Part shown: positions 9,535-19,100 of the stretch, in pieces
Layout of the letters: each line of letters opens with the position of its first letter
How positions within the stretch are numbered: position 1 is the first letter of the stretch
Origin: Enemella dayhoffiae
GTDB taxonomy: Bacteria > Actinomycetota > Actinomycetes > Propionibacteriales > Propionibacteriaceae
Direction of reading: 5' to 3'
Assembly (NCBI RefSeq): GCF_002250625.1
Contig: NZ_NMVQ01000034.1
Coordinates: forward strand, 186,001 to 250,000
Length of the DNA stretch: 64,000 nt
Made by a program: the position numbers and the translations under genes
Notes under the pieces: model-generated
What the model was told of the DNA's origin: nothing
The model's input: only the letters and a program-made list of their open reading frames with translations
The model's database searches: none

Positions 9535-9586
9535 GCTGGGGGACCCTCGCGCAAGATCGGAGAAGCGTACGCCCCACGGTGCGGCC

Positions 9587-9592
9587 TAGCCT
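9587..9592 (+). promoter_or_regulatory. -10 box for the VOC gene
   Basis: TAGCCT fits TANNNT; with the start codon at 9630 it would give a leader of about 30 nt containing the AAGGAG ribosome binding site. No clear -35 is seen. Confidence 0.35.
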
Positions 9593-9629
9593 GATGGCGT
9601 ACGCCGCGCCGCCGAGCAAGGAGCCCGCC

Positions 9630-10145
9630 ATGACCGAATCCCGCGACTCGTCCGAATCACCCAGCCTGCCCACCGCCTTCACCTGCCTCTGGTTCAACGG
9701 CCGGATCAACGAGGCGGCCGACTTCTACACCAGCCTGATCCCCGGGTCGCGGATCCTGTCATCGTCGGCCTATCCAGAGGGGCATGAGTTTCCCGGTGAT
9801 TTCACCGAGCCGGACGCGCTGATCATCGACCTCGCGATCGCCGGTACCCGCTATCAGCTGCTCAACGGTGGGCCGATGTTCCCGCAGACCGAGGCCGCCT
9901 CCATCGTGCTGCTGGTCGACGGCCAGGCCGAGGTCGACCGGGTCTGGGACGCGCTGGTCTCCGGCGGCGGTCAGGAGTCCCAGTGCGGCTGGTGCAAGGA
10001 CCGGTTCGGGGTGTCCTGGCAGATCGTGCCCCGGCAGTACGAGGCGCTGATGTCCGGACCGCACGCCGGCGCCGTCGCCCGCGCGCTGCAGCAGATGCGC
10101 AAGATTGACCTGGCCACCCTCGAGGCCGCGGCCCAGGCGGGCTGA
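9630..10145 (+). CDS. VOC-family protein, PhnB / 3-dmu-9_3-mt-like
   Basis: This 171-aa protein resembles the glyoxalase/VOC-fold group annotated as PhnB-like or '3-demethylubiquinone-9 3-methyltransferase domain'. Recognisable segments are 'FTCLWFNGRINEAADFYTSLIPGSRI', a central strand-rich region around 'YQLLNGGPMFP' and 'CGWCKDRFGVSWQIVP'. The substrate of such proteins is generally unknown. The ATG at 9630 is chosen because AAGGAG at 9618-9623 lies 6 nt upstream; an in-frame start at 9579 is less likely. It is convergent with the amidase gene, whose stop is 4 nt away, so there is no room for a terminator. Confidence 0.8.
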   Translation: MTESRDSSESPSLPTAFTCLWFNGRINEAADFYTSLIPGSRILSSSAYPEGHEFPGDFTEPDALIIDLAIAGTRYQLLNGGPMFPQTEAASIVLLVDGQAEVDRVWDALVSGGGQESQCGWCKDRFGVSWQIVPRQYEALMSGPHAGAVARALQQMRKIDLATLEAAAQAG

Positions 10146-10149
10146 CCGC

Positions 10150-11130
10150 TCACTCCCGGGGGGTACGCCGCAGGTGCAGCCCGGCCGCGACCGCGCCGGC
10201 GCTCACCCCCACCGCGGCGACCGCCCCGGCGGCCAGCGCGACCGGGGACACCCCCGACTCGGGTTCGGCGGGGCCGGCCGCGGCCGCGGGCGGCGGGCCG
10301 GGCGGGCGTACCGTCACGGGCTTGGTGGTCCAACCGCCCTCCGGGGTGGGTGCCGCCGTGGCCGACGGAGTCGCCGACGCACTCGGGGTGGCCGCCCGCG
10401 GGGTGCCCCCTCCCGGGGCCGGCGTCGGAACGGTGCCGAGCAGCCGACGCGCCTCGGGCAGCAGCCGCGAGCGGATCAGCGGATAGAGCGCGTCACCGGG
10501 GCAGGCCGTCTGCGACATGTCCCTGTGCCCGGCGATCGGGTCGGTGCTGACCACCCGCCCCGCGGGCCAGCGGTTCGACCCCCGGGAGGTGAACCGGATG
10601 CTCGGACCGGCGCCCAGGTCGATCCGATAGCGACCCGCCAACCACGCCAGCAACCGGGTCATCGAGGCCATCGCCGCCTCGGTGGGCGGCTGGGTGGCGT
10701 GGTCGCCGATGAAGCAGGCCAGTTGGGCGAACCCCTGGGAGCCACCGGTCGCGTCCCCCATCACCGGACCCGCCAGGCTGCCGGCCCGTCCCTCCCAGAT
10801 GTCACCGAACCGGTCCACGAAGAAGTTGTACGCCACATCGGGCCACCCCTTCTCGACCGAGGTGTGGAACGTGAAGAACCCGCGCAGCCGCTGCGGGGTG
10901 CCGCCGGCGCGGTCGGTGTTCGGGCTCTCCGAGTGGTGCACCAGCAGGAAGCGCACGTCGCCGGGCTGCTCCGAGCGCATCGGCCGCAACGGGGTGAGCC
11001 CGCCGGCCCACTCCGACCGGGGGCGGATCGGCGGCGGCGCGACCTCCGCGCGCGCCGGCTGGGCCAGCCCGGCGGCCAGCGCCGCACCCACCGAGCTGCC
11101 GAGCAACGCCCGCCGACTCAGCGGCGCCAT
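10150..11130 (-). CDS. Secreted peptidoglycan-recognition / N-acetylmuramoyl-L-alanine amidase
   Basis: A 326-aa predicted zinc amidase of the PGRP/Amidase_2 family. It has an N-terminal twin-arginine-like signal (SRRALLGSSVGAALAAG), then the catalytic domain with 'VRFLLVHHSES', 'YNFFVDRFGDIWEGRAG' and 'IAGHRDMSQTACPGDALYP', which supply the His and Cys zinc ligands. A Pro/Ala-rich linker and a C-terminal hydrophobic segment ending in LHLRRTPRE suggest membrane or wall anchoring. The family cleaves the amide between MurNAc and the stem peptide. The ATG at 11130 shares one base with the stop of the upstream SPOR-like gene (TGATG), so the two are translationally coupled and probably work together at the envelope. 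Confidence 0.85.
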   Translation of the reverse strand: MAPLSRRALLGSSVGAALAAGLAQPARAEVAPPPIRPRSEWAGGLTPLRPMRSEQPGDVRFLLVHHSESPNTDRAGGTPQRLRGFFTFHTSVEKGWPDVAYNFFVDRFGDIWEGRAGSLAGPVMGDATGGSQGFAQLACFIGDHATQPPTEAAMASMTRLLAWLAGRYRIDLGAGPSIRFTSRGSNRWPAGRVVSTDPIAGHRDMSQTACPGDALYPLIRSRLLPEARRLLGTVPTPAPGGGTPRAATPSASATPSATAAPTPEGGWTTKPVTVRPPGPPPAAAAGPAEPESGVSPVALAAGAVAAVGVSAGAVAAGLHLRRTPRE

Positions 11131-11912
11131 CAACCGACCTGTCGGGGATAGCACTGACCACCGACCGCCCGGCCGAAGGAACCGCACACCGCGGCGGCCT
11201 GATCCCGACTGCTCCGCCCGGTCACGGCCAGCGCCCAATAGCCGGCGTTGAGGCCGGCGATCCGATCGCTGTCCACCACCTGCACCGCCGCCGAACCGCG
11301 CAGCGCATTCGCCCGGGCCCGCGCCTCCGACTCCGCGTGCTGGCTCTTCGGCAGCGAATCCAGCACGGTGATCCAGCTGCCCGACGGCAGGCTGGTGACC
11401 GCCGAGCTCGACGGGGTGGGGCTGGGGGTGGGCGCCGAGCTGGTGCTTGCGGCGCTCGCGGCAGTGGTCTGCGACGCGCTCGAGGTGGTGCTCACCACCG
11501 GTGCCGTCGGCACGACCGGGGCACTGCTGGACACCGCTACGCCGCCGCTTCCGGAGCCGCGACCGGTCAGGTCGATCAGGGCCCGATAGATCCCGCCGAG
11601 CAGTGCCGCGACAAGCAGGCCGAGCACCAGCAACTGGGCGACGAAGGCGATCCCGAACGCCTTCCAGTAGCGCCCGGCGCCGTGGCCCAGCTCCTGGGCG
11701 CGGGCCCCGGCCAGCGCGGCCGGGATCATTCCGAACAGGCCCAGGAAGAGGGTGACCACGACCGTCGGCCAACGGGCCGGCAGGATCGCCGACGCCGGGC
11801 CGGGCGCCGGTCCGGGAGGAGCTGCCGGTGGGCCCTGCTGATAGCCGCCGAGTTGGTCCGGCCGCACCCACTGCGGTCGACCGTCCCAGTCAGATCCTGG
11901 CTGCGTGCTCAT
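11130..11912 (-). CDS. Membrane protein with extracytoplasmic SPOR-like domain
   Basis: A 260-aa protein with a Pro/Gly/Gln-rich cytoplasmic N-terminus, two hydrophobic segments (about residues 48-68 and 85-108), a long Ser/Thr/Pro linker and a C-terminal ~80-residue domain starting 'SGSWITVLDSLPKSQHAESEARARANAL'. That domain has the layout of SPOR-type peptidoglycan-binding repeats (initial strand, helix with Ala-rich spacing, 'AGYWALAVTG', second helix). SPOR domains bind denuded glycans produced by amidases, which fits the coupled amidase gene downstream. A -10-like TAGATT lies 32-37 nt upstream. The function is inferred from architecture only. Confidence 0.7.
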   Translation of the reverse strand: MSTQPGSDWDGRPQWVRPDQLGGYQQGPPAAPPGPAPGPASAILPARWPTVVVTLFLGLFGMIPAALAGARAQELGHGAGRYWKAFGIAFVAQLLVLGLLVAALLGGIYRALIDLTGRGSGSGGVAVSSSAPVVPTAPVVSTTSSASQTTAASAASTSSAPTPSPTPSSSAVTSLPSGSWITVLDSLPKSQHAESEARARANALRGSAAVQVVDSDRIAGLNAGYWALAVTGRSSRDQAAAVCGSFGRAVGGQCYPRQVG

Positions 11913-11943
11913 CGTCCCCCCGATGGTTGCCGCTGTGCGACCA

Positions 11944-11949
11944 AATCTA
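11944..11949 (-). promoter_or_regulatory. -10 box for the SPOR-amidase pair
   Basis: TAGATT on the minus strand (TANNNT) lies between the end of nudC and the ATG at 11912; a G-rich ribosome binding site precedes the start. Confidence 0.35.
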
Positions 11950-11963
11950 GTGGCTGGGGCTGC

Positions 11964-12863
11964 TCACCAGGTGCTGTTCAGCACAATCCCCGAATCTTCA
12001 CCGCCGAACCGGCCGGCCAGCCAGGCGTCCAGCAGCCGCCGTGCGATCGTGCCCGGCCCCGGCACGCTGCACCGACCGTCGGCGACCGCCTGCTCGAGCT
12101 CCGCCGGGGTGAACCACTCGGCATACTCGATCTCCTCGCCGTCGACCCGGTGCTCGGAACCGACCGCGCGGGCGACGAAACCGAGCATGAGCGAACGCGG
12201 GAACGGCCACGGCTGCGACCCGAAATATTCGACCGACGACAGCTCCAGGCCCGTCTCCTCGGCCATCTCCCGGTGCACGGCCTGTTCCAGCGACTCCCCC
12301 GCCTCGACGAACCCGGCGAAGGTGGAAACGCGACCCCCGTCCCACGCCCTCTGGTGGCCGAGCAGCACTCGGTTGCGGTCGTCCAGGATCGCCACGATCA
12401 CGGCGGAATCGGTGCGGGGGAACAGAATCCGGCCACACGGGCACTCGCGGACGAAGCCGCCGTTGGCGACCCGGGTCTCCGACCCGCAGCCCGGGCAGCG
12501 GGGGTCGAGGCGATGCCAGTGGCTGACGGCGACAGCGGCGGTGGCGAGATCGCGCTGCGCATCGGAGAGGGTCGAGTTCAGCCGGCGCAGCGTGTCCGCC
12601 TCGCCGAGTTCCCCGGCGTCCACGCACTCGGCGAACCAGCTCTGCCCGGCAGCCTGCCCGAGCAGCAACTGCCGCTGACCGTCGTACGCCCCAGCGGCCG
12701 CCTCCGAGCGCAGGGCGGTGCGATCCGGCGTACACGCCACCCGACCGGAGCTGTCCAGCCGCACCAGCCGGGCACCCTCACGCCACTGCCGGGCGACCCA
12801 TTCGGGATCCGCGCGCTGGGCGTCGACTCGGTCCAACAGGCTGCCGCGGTTCCAGTAGTCCAC
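11964..12863 (-). CDS. nudC: NAD+ diphosphatase / Nudix decapping hydrolase NudC
   Basis: NudC hydrolyses NAD(H) to NMN(H) and AMP and removes NAD caps from RNA. The 299-aa protein has the N-terminal NUDIX-like domain, a zinc ribbon (C123, C126, C141, C143), the Nudix box at 184-206 with the G-x5-E-x7-REUxEExGU pattern ('GFVEAGESLEQAVHREMAEE'), and the NudC-specific 'SQPWPFPRS' at 216-224. The start is a GTG at 12863, 4 nt after the adnB stop, with GAGG just upstream, so it is the last gene of adnA-adnB-nudC. Linkage of nudC with adnAB is conserved in mycobacteria. Confidence 0.93.
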   Translation of the reverse strand: MDYWNRGSLLDRVDAQRADPEWVARQWREGARLVRLDSSGRVACTPDRTALRSEAAAGAYDGQRQLLLGQAAGQSWFAECVDAGELGEADTLRRLNSTLSDAQRDLATAAVAVSHWHRLDPRCPGCGSETRVANGGFVRECPCGRILFPRTDSAVIVAILDDRNRVLLGHQRAWDGGRVSTFAGFVEAGESLEQAVHREMAEETGLELSSVEYFGSQPWPFPRSLMLGFVARAVGSEHRVDGEEIEYAEWFTPAELEQAVADGRCSVPGPGTIARRLLDAWLAGRFGGEDSGIVLNSTW

Positions 12864-12867
12864 GGCC

Positions 12868-15800
12868 TCACGCTAGCGCGTCCAGCAGCTCCGAAATCTC
12901 GGGCAGTCGGGGCGGGCGGAGCACGGTGTCGGTGCGCACGAAATAGAAGGCGGCGTCCACTCGCTGCACCGGCACGCCCTGCAGCTCCGCCCAGGCCTGC
13001 CGATACAGCGCCAGCTGTCCGGGGTCGGCTCCCTCGACACGACCGGTCTTCCAGTCGACCACCAGCCAGTCGAAGTCCGGGTCCGCACTGCGATAGACCG
13101 CATCGATCCGTCCGCGGATCACCAGGTCTTCGACCAGCAGCGTGAACGGTGCCTCCAGCGCCTCCGGCACCCGCTCGGCGAAGCGGCCCTCGGTGAACCG
13201 TTGGCACAGCTCCCGCAGCTCCAGGTCATCGCCCACCCCGGCGTCCACCCGGTCGGGCAGGTCGTCGGGGTCGACCAGCGGCAGGGTGGCACCGCGCACC
13301 GCATAGTGGCGTTCGATCCAGGTGTGGAAGCGGGTGCCGAAGCGGGCGCTGCGCGAGGGCGGCCGCGGCATCGGCCGCAGCAGCGCCTCGGCGTACGCCT
13401 GCGGGTCGTTGGCCGCCGCCAGCAGCCCGGTCGCCGACAGCGATCCGGGCAGCCTGACCTCCGCGGGGCCCCGGCGGGCGGCCCGCGCCTCGGCCAGCAG
13501 CAGTTCCGCGTCGGCATCCCAGGAGGCGATCAGCTCCGCCTCGTCGAGCAGCACCGGGGCGGGGTCGGGTGGCTCGTGATCGCCGGTGGCCCGGAACCGC
13601 TCCCGGGCCGCGGCCACCGCCAGGGCCGCATCGCGGCGCCGGGCCCGCGCGTCGGGGTCGAGCGGTCGCGGCCAGGGCACCGGTTCGGTGGCGGCGTCCA
13701 GCGGGTTGACGTCATCGGCGGCGAACAGCGGCGCCTCGGCCAGCAGGTTGCCCTGACGCGTGGCCTCCTCGATGATCGCGTTCAGATAGTCCGACCGCTT
13801 CATCGGCTTGACGTTGCCGGGACGCCAGGTGTGCCCGCTGCCGATCAGCACCTGCTTGGCCCGGGTCACCGCGACGTAGCCGAGGCGGTCCTCCGACAGT
13901 CGCTGCTGGTCCTTCAGGGCGGTGGCGTACGCCTTGATCCCGGCGTCGCTGGCGTCCTCGAGCTGCGGGATCCAGGCCCGGTCCCCGCGCAGGTCGGAGG
14001 GAACCGCGTCGGGTCGCTTCACCCAGTTGTCCAGCACCCGGGTCGACGGGAACACCCCGTCCACCAGCGCCGGCAGATAGACCTGCCGCCACTCCAGCCC
14101 CTTGGCCCGGTGCACGGTGAGCAGCTTGACCGAATCGGCGTCCGAGGGGGTGGCGCGCTCCAGTCCGTTGCCGCGTTCCTCCTCCGCCCGCAGATAGGCG
14201 AGCAGCCCGCTCAGCGAGGCGTCCCCGTCGACGTCGACATAGGCGGCCACGGCGTCGGTGAACACGGCCAGCTGGTGCCGGCGGTCGGTCACCGCGAATT
14301 GCGGGGTGGCCACCAGCTCCACCTCCAATCCGAGCGTGGTGATCACCCGTCGGGTCAGGTCGAGCACCGGCTCGTCGGAGTGGGCGCGCAGCTCCGCCAG
14401 CTCGGCCGCGAAGGCGGCGAACCGCTCTCGCGCCGCCGGCGAGAACGGCAGCGCCCCCGGATCCTCCACCGCGTCGATCAGGCTGACCACGCTGGTCGGG
14501 TCGACCCCGGACACCACCCCCTGCAGCGCGGCGCTCAGGTCGTCCTCGGCTTCGGCGTTGCCGCCCTGCTCCCGCACCACCTCACGGGCCCGCGCGCCCA
14601 GCAGGGCCAGGTCCCGCGGCCCGATCGACCAGCGCGGCCCGCTCAGCAACCGGATCAGATCCGGGTTGGCGGTGACGTCGTCGAGCAGGCGCAGGGTGGA
14701 CACCACGTCGCGCACCTCGGGCAGGTGCAGCAACCCGCCGAGGCCGACGATCTCGACCGGGATGTCCCGCGAGACCAGTTCGCCATAGAGCGGGGCGATG
14801 TCGGCGTTGCGCCGGGTCAGCACCGCCACGTCGGACCAGGCGTCCAGTTCCCCGCCGTCCCGCGCGGCGACCACCTGGTCGGCAAGCCAGCTCACCTCTT
14901 CCTGCCAGGTGGTGAAGGTGGCGGCCCGCACCGTCCCGGGCCCGGAGCTGGCCGGGGCGACCAGACGGGTCCCGGTCAGGTCGACCGGCCCGGAATCCAG
15001 CAGCGGGTCGCCCCGCAGCGGTGCCGCCAGCAGGTTGGCCACGTCGAGGATCGTCTGGCCGGAGCGCCGGTTCACCGTCAGCGTGAACTGGGCAGCCCGC
15101 CCGCCGTCGGCGCGGGGGAAGTCGCTGCTGAAGTTGAGGATGTTGCTGGCCGCGGCCCCGCGCCAGCCGTAGATGGCCTGGAACGGGTCGCCCACCGCGG
15201 TCACCGGGTGGCCGCGCCCGGTGTCGGCGTCGGGACCGCTGAACAGGCCCTGCAGCACCGACACCTGGGCGGCGGAGGTGTCCTGGTACTCGTCCAGCAG
15301 CACGACCCGGAACTGATCGCGGACGAGCTGGCCCACCTCGGGGGCGGACCGCACCAGCCGGGCCGCGGTGGCCATCTGGTCGGCGAACTCGACCACCCCG
15401 AGGCGGTGCTTCAGCGCCTGGTAGTCCCCGACCAGTCCGGCCAGCTCGAGGCGTTCGGCCAGCGCCGCCTCGGCCTGCTGCACCGACTTGTAGGGGTTGC
15501 CCCGCCACTGCGGCGCCTGCCCCCAGGCCAGCCGGTATTCCCGCGCGTGCCGGTTCAGCTGGGCCCGGCCGACCAGGTGGGCCTGCAGCTCGGCGTCCAG
15601 CTTGAGCACCCGTTCGGTGAGGGTGGCCGGCCGGAACCGGGAGAGCGCCTCGAACGGCCCGGCCGCGCTGGAGACGACGCGGGCGGCGAGCCGCCACCGG
15701 GTGGCTCCGGTGATCATGGTCTGTTCGGCGTCCACCCCGATCCGCAGGCCGTGTTCGGCGACCAGCCGGGCGGCGTACGCGTCGTAGGTCATCACCACCT

Positions 15801-16143
15801 GCTCACCGCCCTCGTCGATGCCGTCGGCGTCCAGCACCCCGGCACCGAGCAGCGCCGCCCGCACCCGGGAGGACAGTTCGGCGGCGGCCTTGCGGGTGAA
15901 CGTCAACCCGAGCACCTGGTCGGGGCGGACCGCGCCGGAGCCGACCAGCCAGACCACGCGGGCCGCCATCACCGTCGTCTTGCCCGATCCCGCGCCGGCC
16001 ACGATCACGCCCGGCTCGAGCGGTGCGGTGATCGCCTGCAGCTGTTGCTCGGAGAAAGGGATGCGCAGCGCCTCGGACAGCTCCGCGGGGTCTTTCAGCC
16101 GTCGTTTCAGCCGCAGCTGGGTGAGGTGTGCGAGTCCGCTCAT
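12868..16143 (-). CDS. adnB: ATP-dependent helicase-nuclease subunit AdnB
   Basis: AdnAB is the actinobacterial heterodimeric motor-nuclease that resects double-strand breaks. This 1091-aa subunit has Walker A 'GAGSGKT' at 50-56, Walker B 'LLDEYQDTSAAQ', 'TVHRAKGLEWRQVYLPALVDG' and a C-terminal RecB-like nuclease with 'GRIDAVYR' followed by 'VVDWKTG', so both motor and nuclease look intact. No iron-sulfur cysteine set is visible in it. The ATG at 16143 overlaps the adnA stop by one base; a GTG at 16146 is the alternative. It corresponds to Rv3201c by position and domain order. Confidence 0.93.
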   Translation of the reverse strand: MSGLAHLTQLRLKRRLKDPAELSEALRIPFSEQQLQAITAPLEPGVIVAGAGSGKTTVMAARVVWLVGSGAVRPDQVLGLTFTRKAAAELSSRVRAALLGAGVLDADGIDEGGEQVVMTYDAYAARLVAEHGLRIGVDAEQTMITGATRWRLAARVVSSAAGPFEALSRFRPATLTERVLKLDAELQAHLVGRAQLNRHAREYRLAWGQAPQWRGNPYKSVQQAEAALAERLELAGLVGDYQALKHRLGVVEFADQMATAARLVRSAPEVGQLVRDQFRVVLLDEYQDTSAAQVSVLQGLFSGPDADTGRGHPVTAVGDPFQAIYGWRGAAASNILNFSSDFPRADGGRAAQFTLTVNRRSGQTILDVANLLAAPLRGDPLLDSGPVDLTGTRLVAPASSGPGTVRAATFTTWQEEVSWLADQVVAARDGGELDAWSDVAVLTRRNADIAPLYGELVSRDIPVEIVGLGGLLHLPEVRDVVSTLRLLDDVTANPDLIRLLSGPRWSIGPRDLALLGARAREVVREQGGNAEAEDDLSAALQGVVSGVDPTSVVSLIDAVEDPGALPFSPAARERFAAFAAELAELRAHSDEPVLDLTRRVITTLGLEVELVATPQFAVTDRRHQLAVFTDAVAAYVDVDGDASLSGLLAYLRAEEERGNGLERATPSDADSVKLLTVHRAKGLEWRQVYLPALVDGVFPSTRVLDNWVKRPDAVPSDLRGDRAWIPQLEDASDAGIKAYATALKDQQRLSEDRLGYVAVTRAKQVLIGSGHTWRPGNVKPMKRSDYLNAIIEEATRQGNLLAEAPLFAADDVNPLDAATEPVPWPRPLDPDARARRRDAALAVAAARERFRATGDHEPPDPAPVLLDEAELIASWDADAELLLAEARAARRGPAEVRLPGSLSATGLLAAANDPQAYAEALLRPMPRPPSRSARFGTRFHTWIERHYAVRGATLPLVDPDDLPDRVDAGVGDDLELRELCQRFTEGRFAERVPEALEAPFTLLVEDLVIRGRIDAVYRSADPDFDWLVVDWKTGRVEGADPGQLALYRQAWAELQGVPVQRVDAAFYFVRTDTVLRPPRLPEISELLDALA

Positions 16144-19100
16144 CACTCCACCACCTGGGCGCCCTGGGCCGGGCAGGAGCTGACGAAGGAGCAGTAGCGG
16201 CAGCTCTTGCCGACCCGGGCCTGGAAGTCCTCGGTGCGGATCATCCGCGCCGCCCGCGAGATCCGGTCGTGCACCCAGGTGGGCTGGTCGGGATCATCGC
16301 CCTCCAGGTGCGGCTGGTCGTCCAGGGAGGCCTGCACGAACACCTTCGGATAGAGCAGGTCGCCGCGCTCCTGCAGCCGCAGATAGACCAGTTCCGCCCC
16401 GCTGACCCGGCGTTCGCCGCCGGTGAGCCTGTCGAAGGCACCCTGCTGGGCGGCCAACTGATAGACCCCGAGCTGTTCGTGGGAGGGCACCTCGCGGCGG
16501 TCGGGTTCGCTGCGGCCGGTCTTGAAGTCCACCACGTGCAGCCGCCCGTCGGCGATCCGCTCCAGCCGGTCGACGCTGCCGGTGAGCAGCACCGGCGCCC
16601 CGTCGACCTCGACCTGCAGCCTGAAGCCGACCTCGGTCCCGAGCAACTCCCGCTGCTGGGCGCTCTCCCAGGCAGCGTACCGTTGCACCATCGCCTCGGC
16701 CTCCACCCGCTCGACGGCCGACAGATAGTGGGCGTCGAAGTCGAGCTGCTGCCACACCTCGTCGAGGTGTTCCACCAATTCCTCGGTGGACACCTCGTGT
16801 CGGGCGGCGTGGTCCACCAGCAGGTGCAGCACCTCACCGGCGGTGGCCGCGCTGTGCCGACCGGACTCCCCCTGCGCCCGCCGGGACAGGAACCACTCGC
16901 GCGGGCAGGACAGCAGACTGCCCAGCGCGGAACCGGACAGCTGGACGGGTTCGTCGGCGGGCACCACCGGTGCGTCCGCGCGCGAGGTGTCGCGCATCCC
17001 CCACCACCGCGCGGGATCGGCCGCGGGGACCAGCGGGCCCCCCGATTCGTCGCTGGCGTCGGCCAGCCAGGCCAACCGGACCGCGGCCGCGTCCCGCAGG
17101 GAGGTGGGCTGTTCCGGGTCGACGGCCACCCGGCGCAGCTCGCCGACCAGCGCCGCCAGGGTCAGCGGTCGCCGGGGTCGCCCGGTGATCGGCTGCACCG
17201 GGACCCGCAGCTCACTCAGGAACCTCGAGGGTTGATCCCCCTCGCCCTCGGTGCCCTCGACGGCGGTCACGTACAGCCGCTGCCGGGCCCGGGTGCAGGC
17301 GACGTAGAACAGTCGGCGTTCCTCGGCCAGCCGTTCGGACAGGGACAGCCCCTCGCTGAGCCCGACCCCCCCGCCGAGTCGGCCCAGCCGGTCGGCCTGC
17401 AGCAGCGATCCGCGGACCCGCAGGTCGGGCCAGCCGCCCTCCTGGACGGAGGCGACGACGACCAGCCGCCACTGCAGCCCCTTCGCCCGGTGCGCGGTGA
17501 GCAGGCGTACGCCGCGGCCACCGACATCGCTCTCCCGGTTGGTGTCGGCGGGAATCTGCTGCGCCTCCACCTCGGCCATGAAGGACTCCACCCCGCGTAC
17601 GCCGATCAGCTCCTCGGAACGGGCGGCGATGTCGAACAGGGCGCACACGGCGTCCAGGTCGCGGTCGGCGCGCCGGGCGGGATCCCCACCGGCAAAGGAA
17701 TCCGCGCGCAGCCGGGCCGGCCAGCGGGTGCCGGACCAGAGCAGCCACAGCACCTCCTCGGCGGTGCCGCCGGACTCGATGCGGGTGCGCGCGGCGGCGA
17801 GCAGCAGCGCCAGCTCACGAGCCCGCTCGAGCTCGGTGGTCGGCCCCAGCGCCCGCTCGCAGTCGTCGAAGCGGCCCGGGTCGCCGAGCGCCAGCCGGCA
17901 CAGCTCGGCCGAGGATTCGGGCATCGCCCCGCCCAGCTCGAGGCGTTCGGACTCCCGCAGCCGGCGTCCCAGCCGACGCAGCCCGAGGCTGTCCAGCCCG
18001 CCCAGCGGCGAGACCAGCAGCCGTGCGGCCTCGTCGGCGTCCGGGGCGCCGGGGCGCAGCGCCACCTGGAGGGCGAGCAGCAGCGGCCGGACCGCCGGCT
18101 CGGCCGAGAGCGCGATCTCGTCCCCGGCCACCTCCACCGGTACGCCCGCCGCGGACAGGGCGCGCACCAGCGGCGGCAGGTTGCGCCGGCCGCTGCGCAC
18201 CAGCACCGCCATCTCGGCCCAGCCGATGCCCTCGTTCAGGTGGGCCTGGCGGAGCAGGTCGGCGATGTGTTCGGCCTCGGCCCCGGTCGACTCGAAGGTC
18301 AGCACGTCCACCCGTCCGCCGGGGGCCGATCCCGCCGCAACGGGTTGCCGGAATCGCTCCCGGACCGGTGCCGGCAGGGAACGGGCCAGCGGCAGCCGTT
18401 CGGCGAGGTGTCGGGTGGCGTCCGCGATCCGCGGACCGAATCGTCGGGTCGTGCCCAGCGCCACCACCGGGGCCGGTGCGCCGTCGGCGGTGCGGAACCG
18501 GTCGGGGAAGTCGAGGATGCCGCGCGCCTCGGCGCCGCGGAAACCATAGATGGACTGGTCCGGGTCGCCGACGGCGACGATGTCCCCGCCCGGTCCGACC
18601 AGATCGGCGAGCAGGTCCACCTGGGAGGGGTCGGTGTCCTGGTATTCGTCGACGTAGAGCCCGTCGAACTCCCGCCGCAGCGTGGCGAGCACCTCGGGGT
18701 CGGTGAGCAGGATCCGGCACCGGTGCACCAGCTCGGAATAGTCCAGCACCTGCTCGAAGTCGAGCACCTCCAGGTATTCCTCCATGAACCCGCCGACCGC
18801 AGCCCACTCCGGGCGCCCGGACTGCTCGGCGGCGGCCACCAGGTCCTCGGGGTCGAGCCCGAGTTGTCGCGCCCGGGCCAGCACCTGGCGTACCTCGGCC
18901 GCGAAGGCGCGGGTCGGATAGGCGGCGCGCACCTCGTTGGGCCAGCCGGTCAGCTCGGGATCGCGGTCGGCCAGACCGGCCAGGGTCTCGCGGACCCGGA
19001 ACTCCTGTTCCGGGGCGGTGAGCAGTCGCAGGTCCCCACCGGTCTCGCCGGCGGCGGCACCGAAGCGGCGCAGCATCGCGTGGCAGAAGGAGTGGAAGGT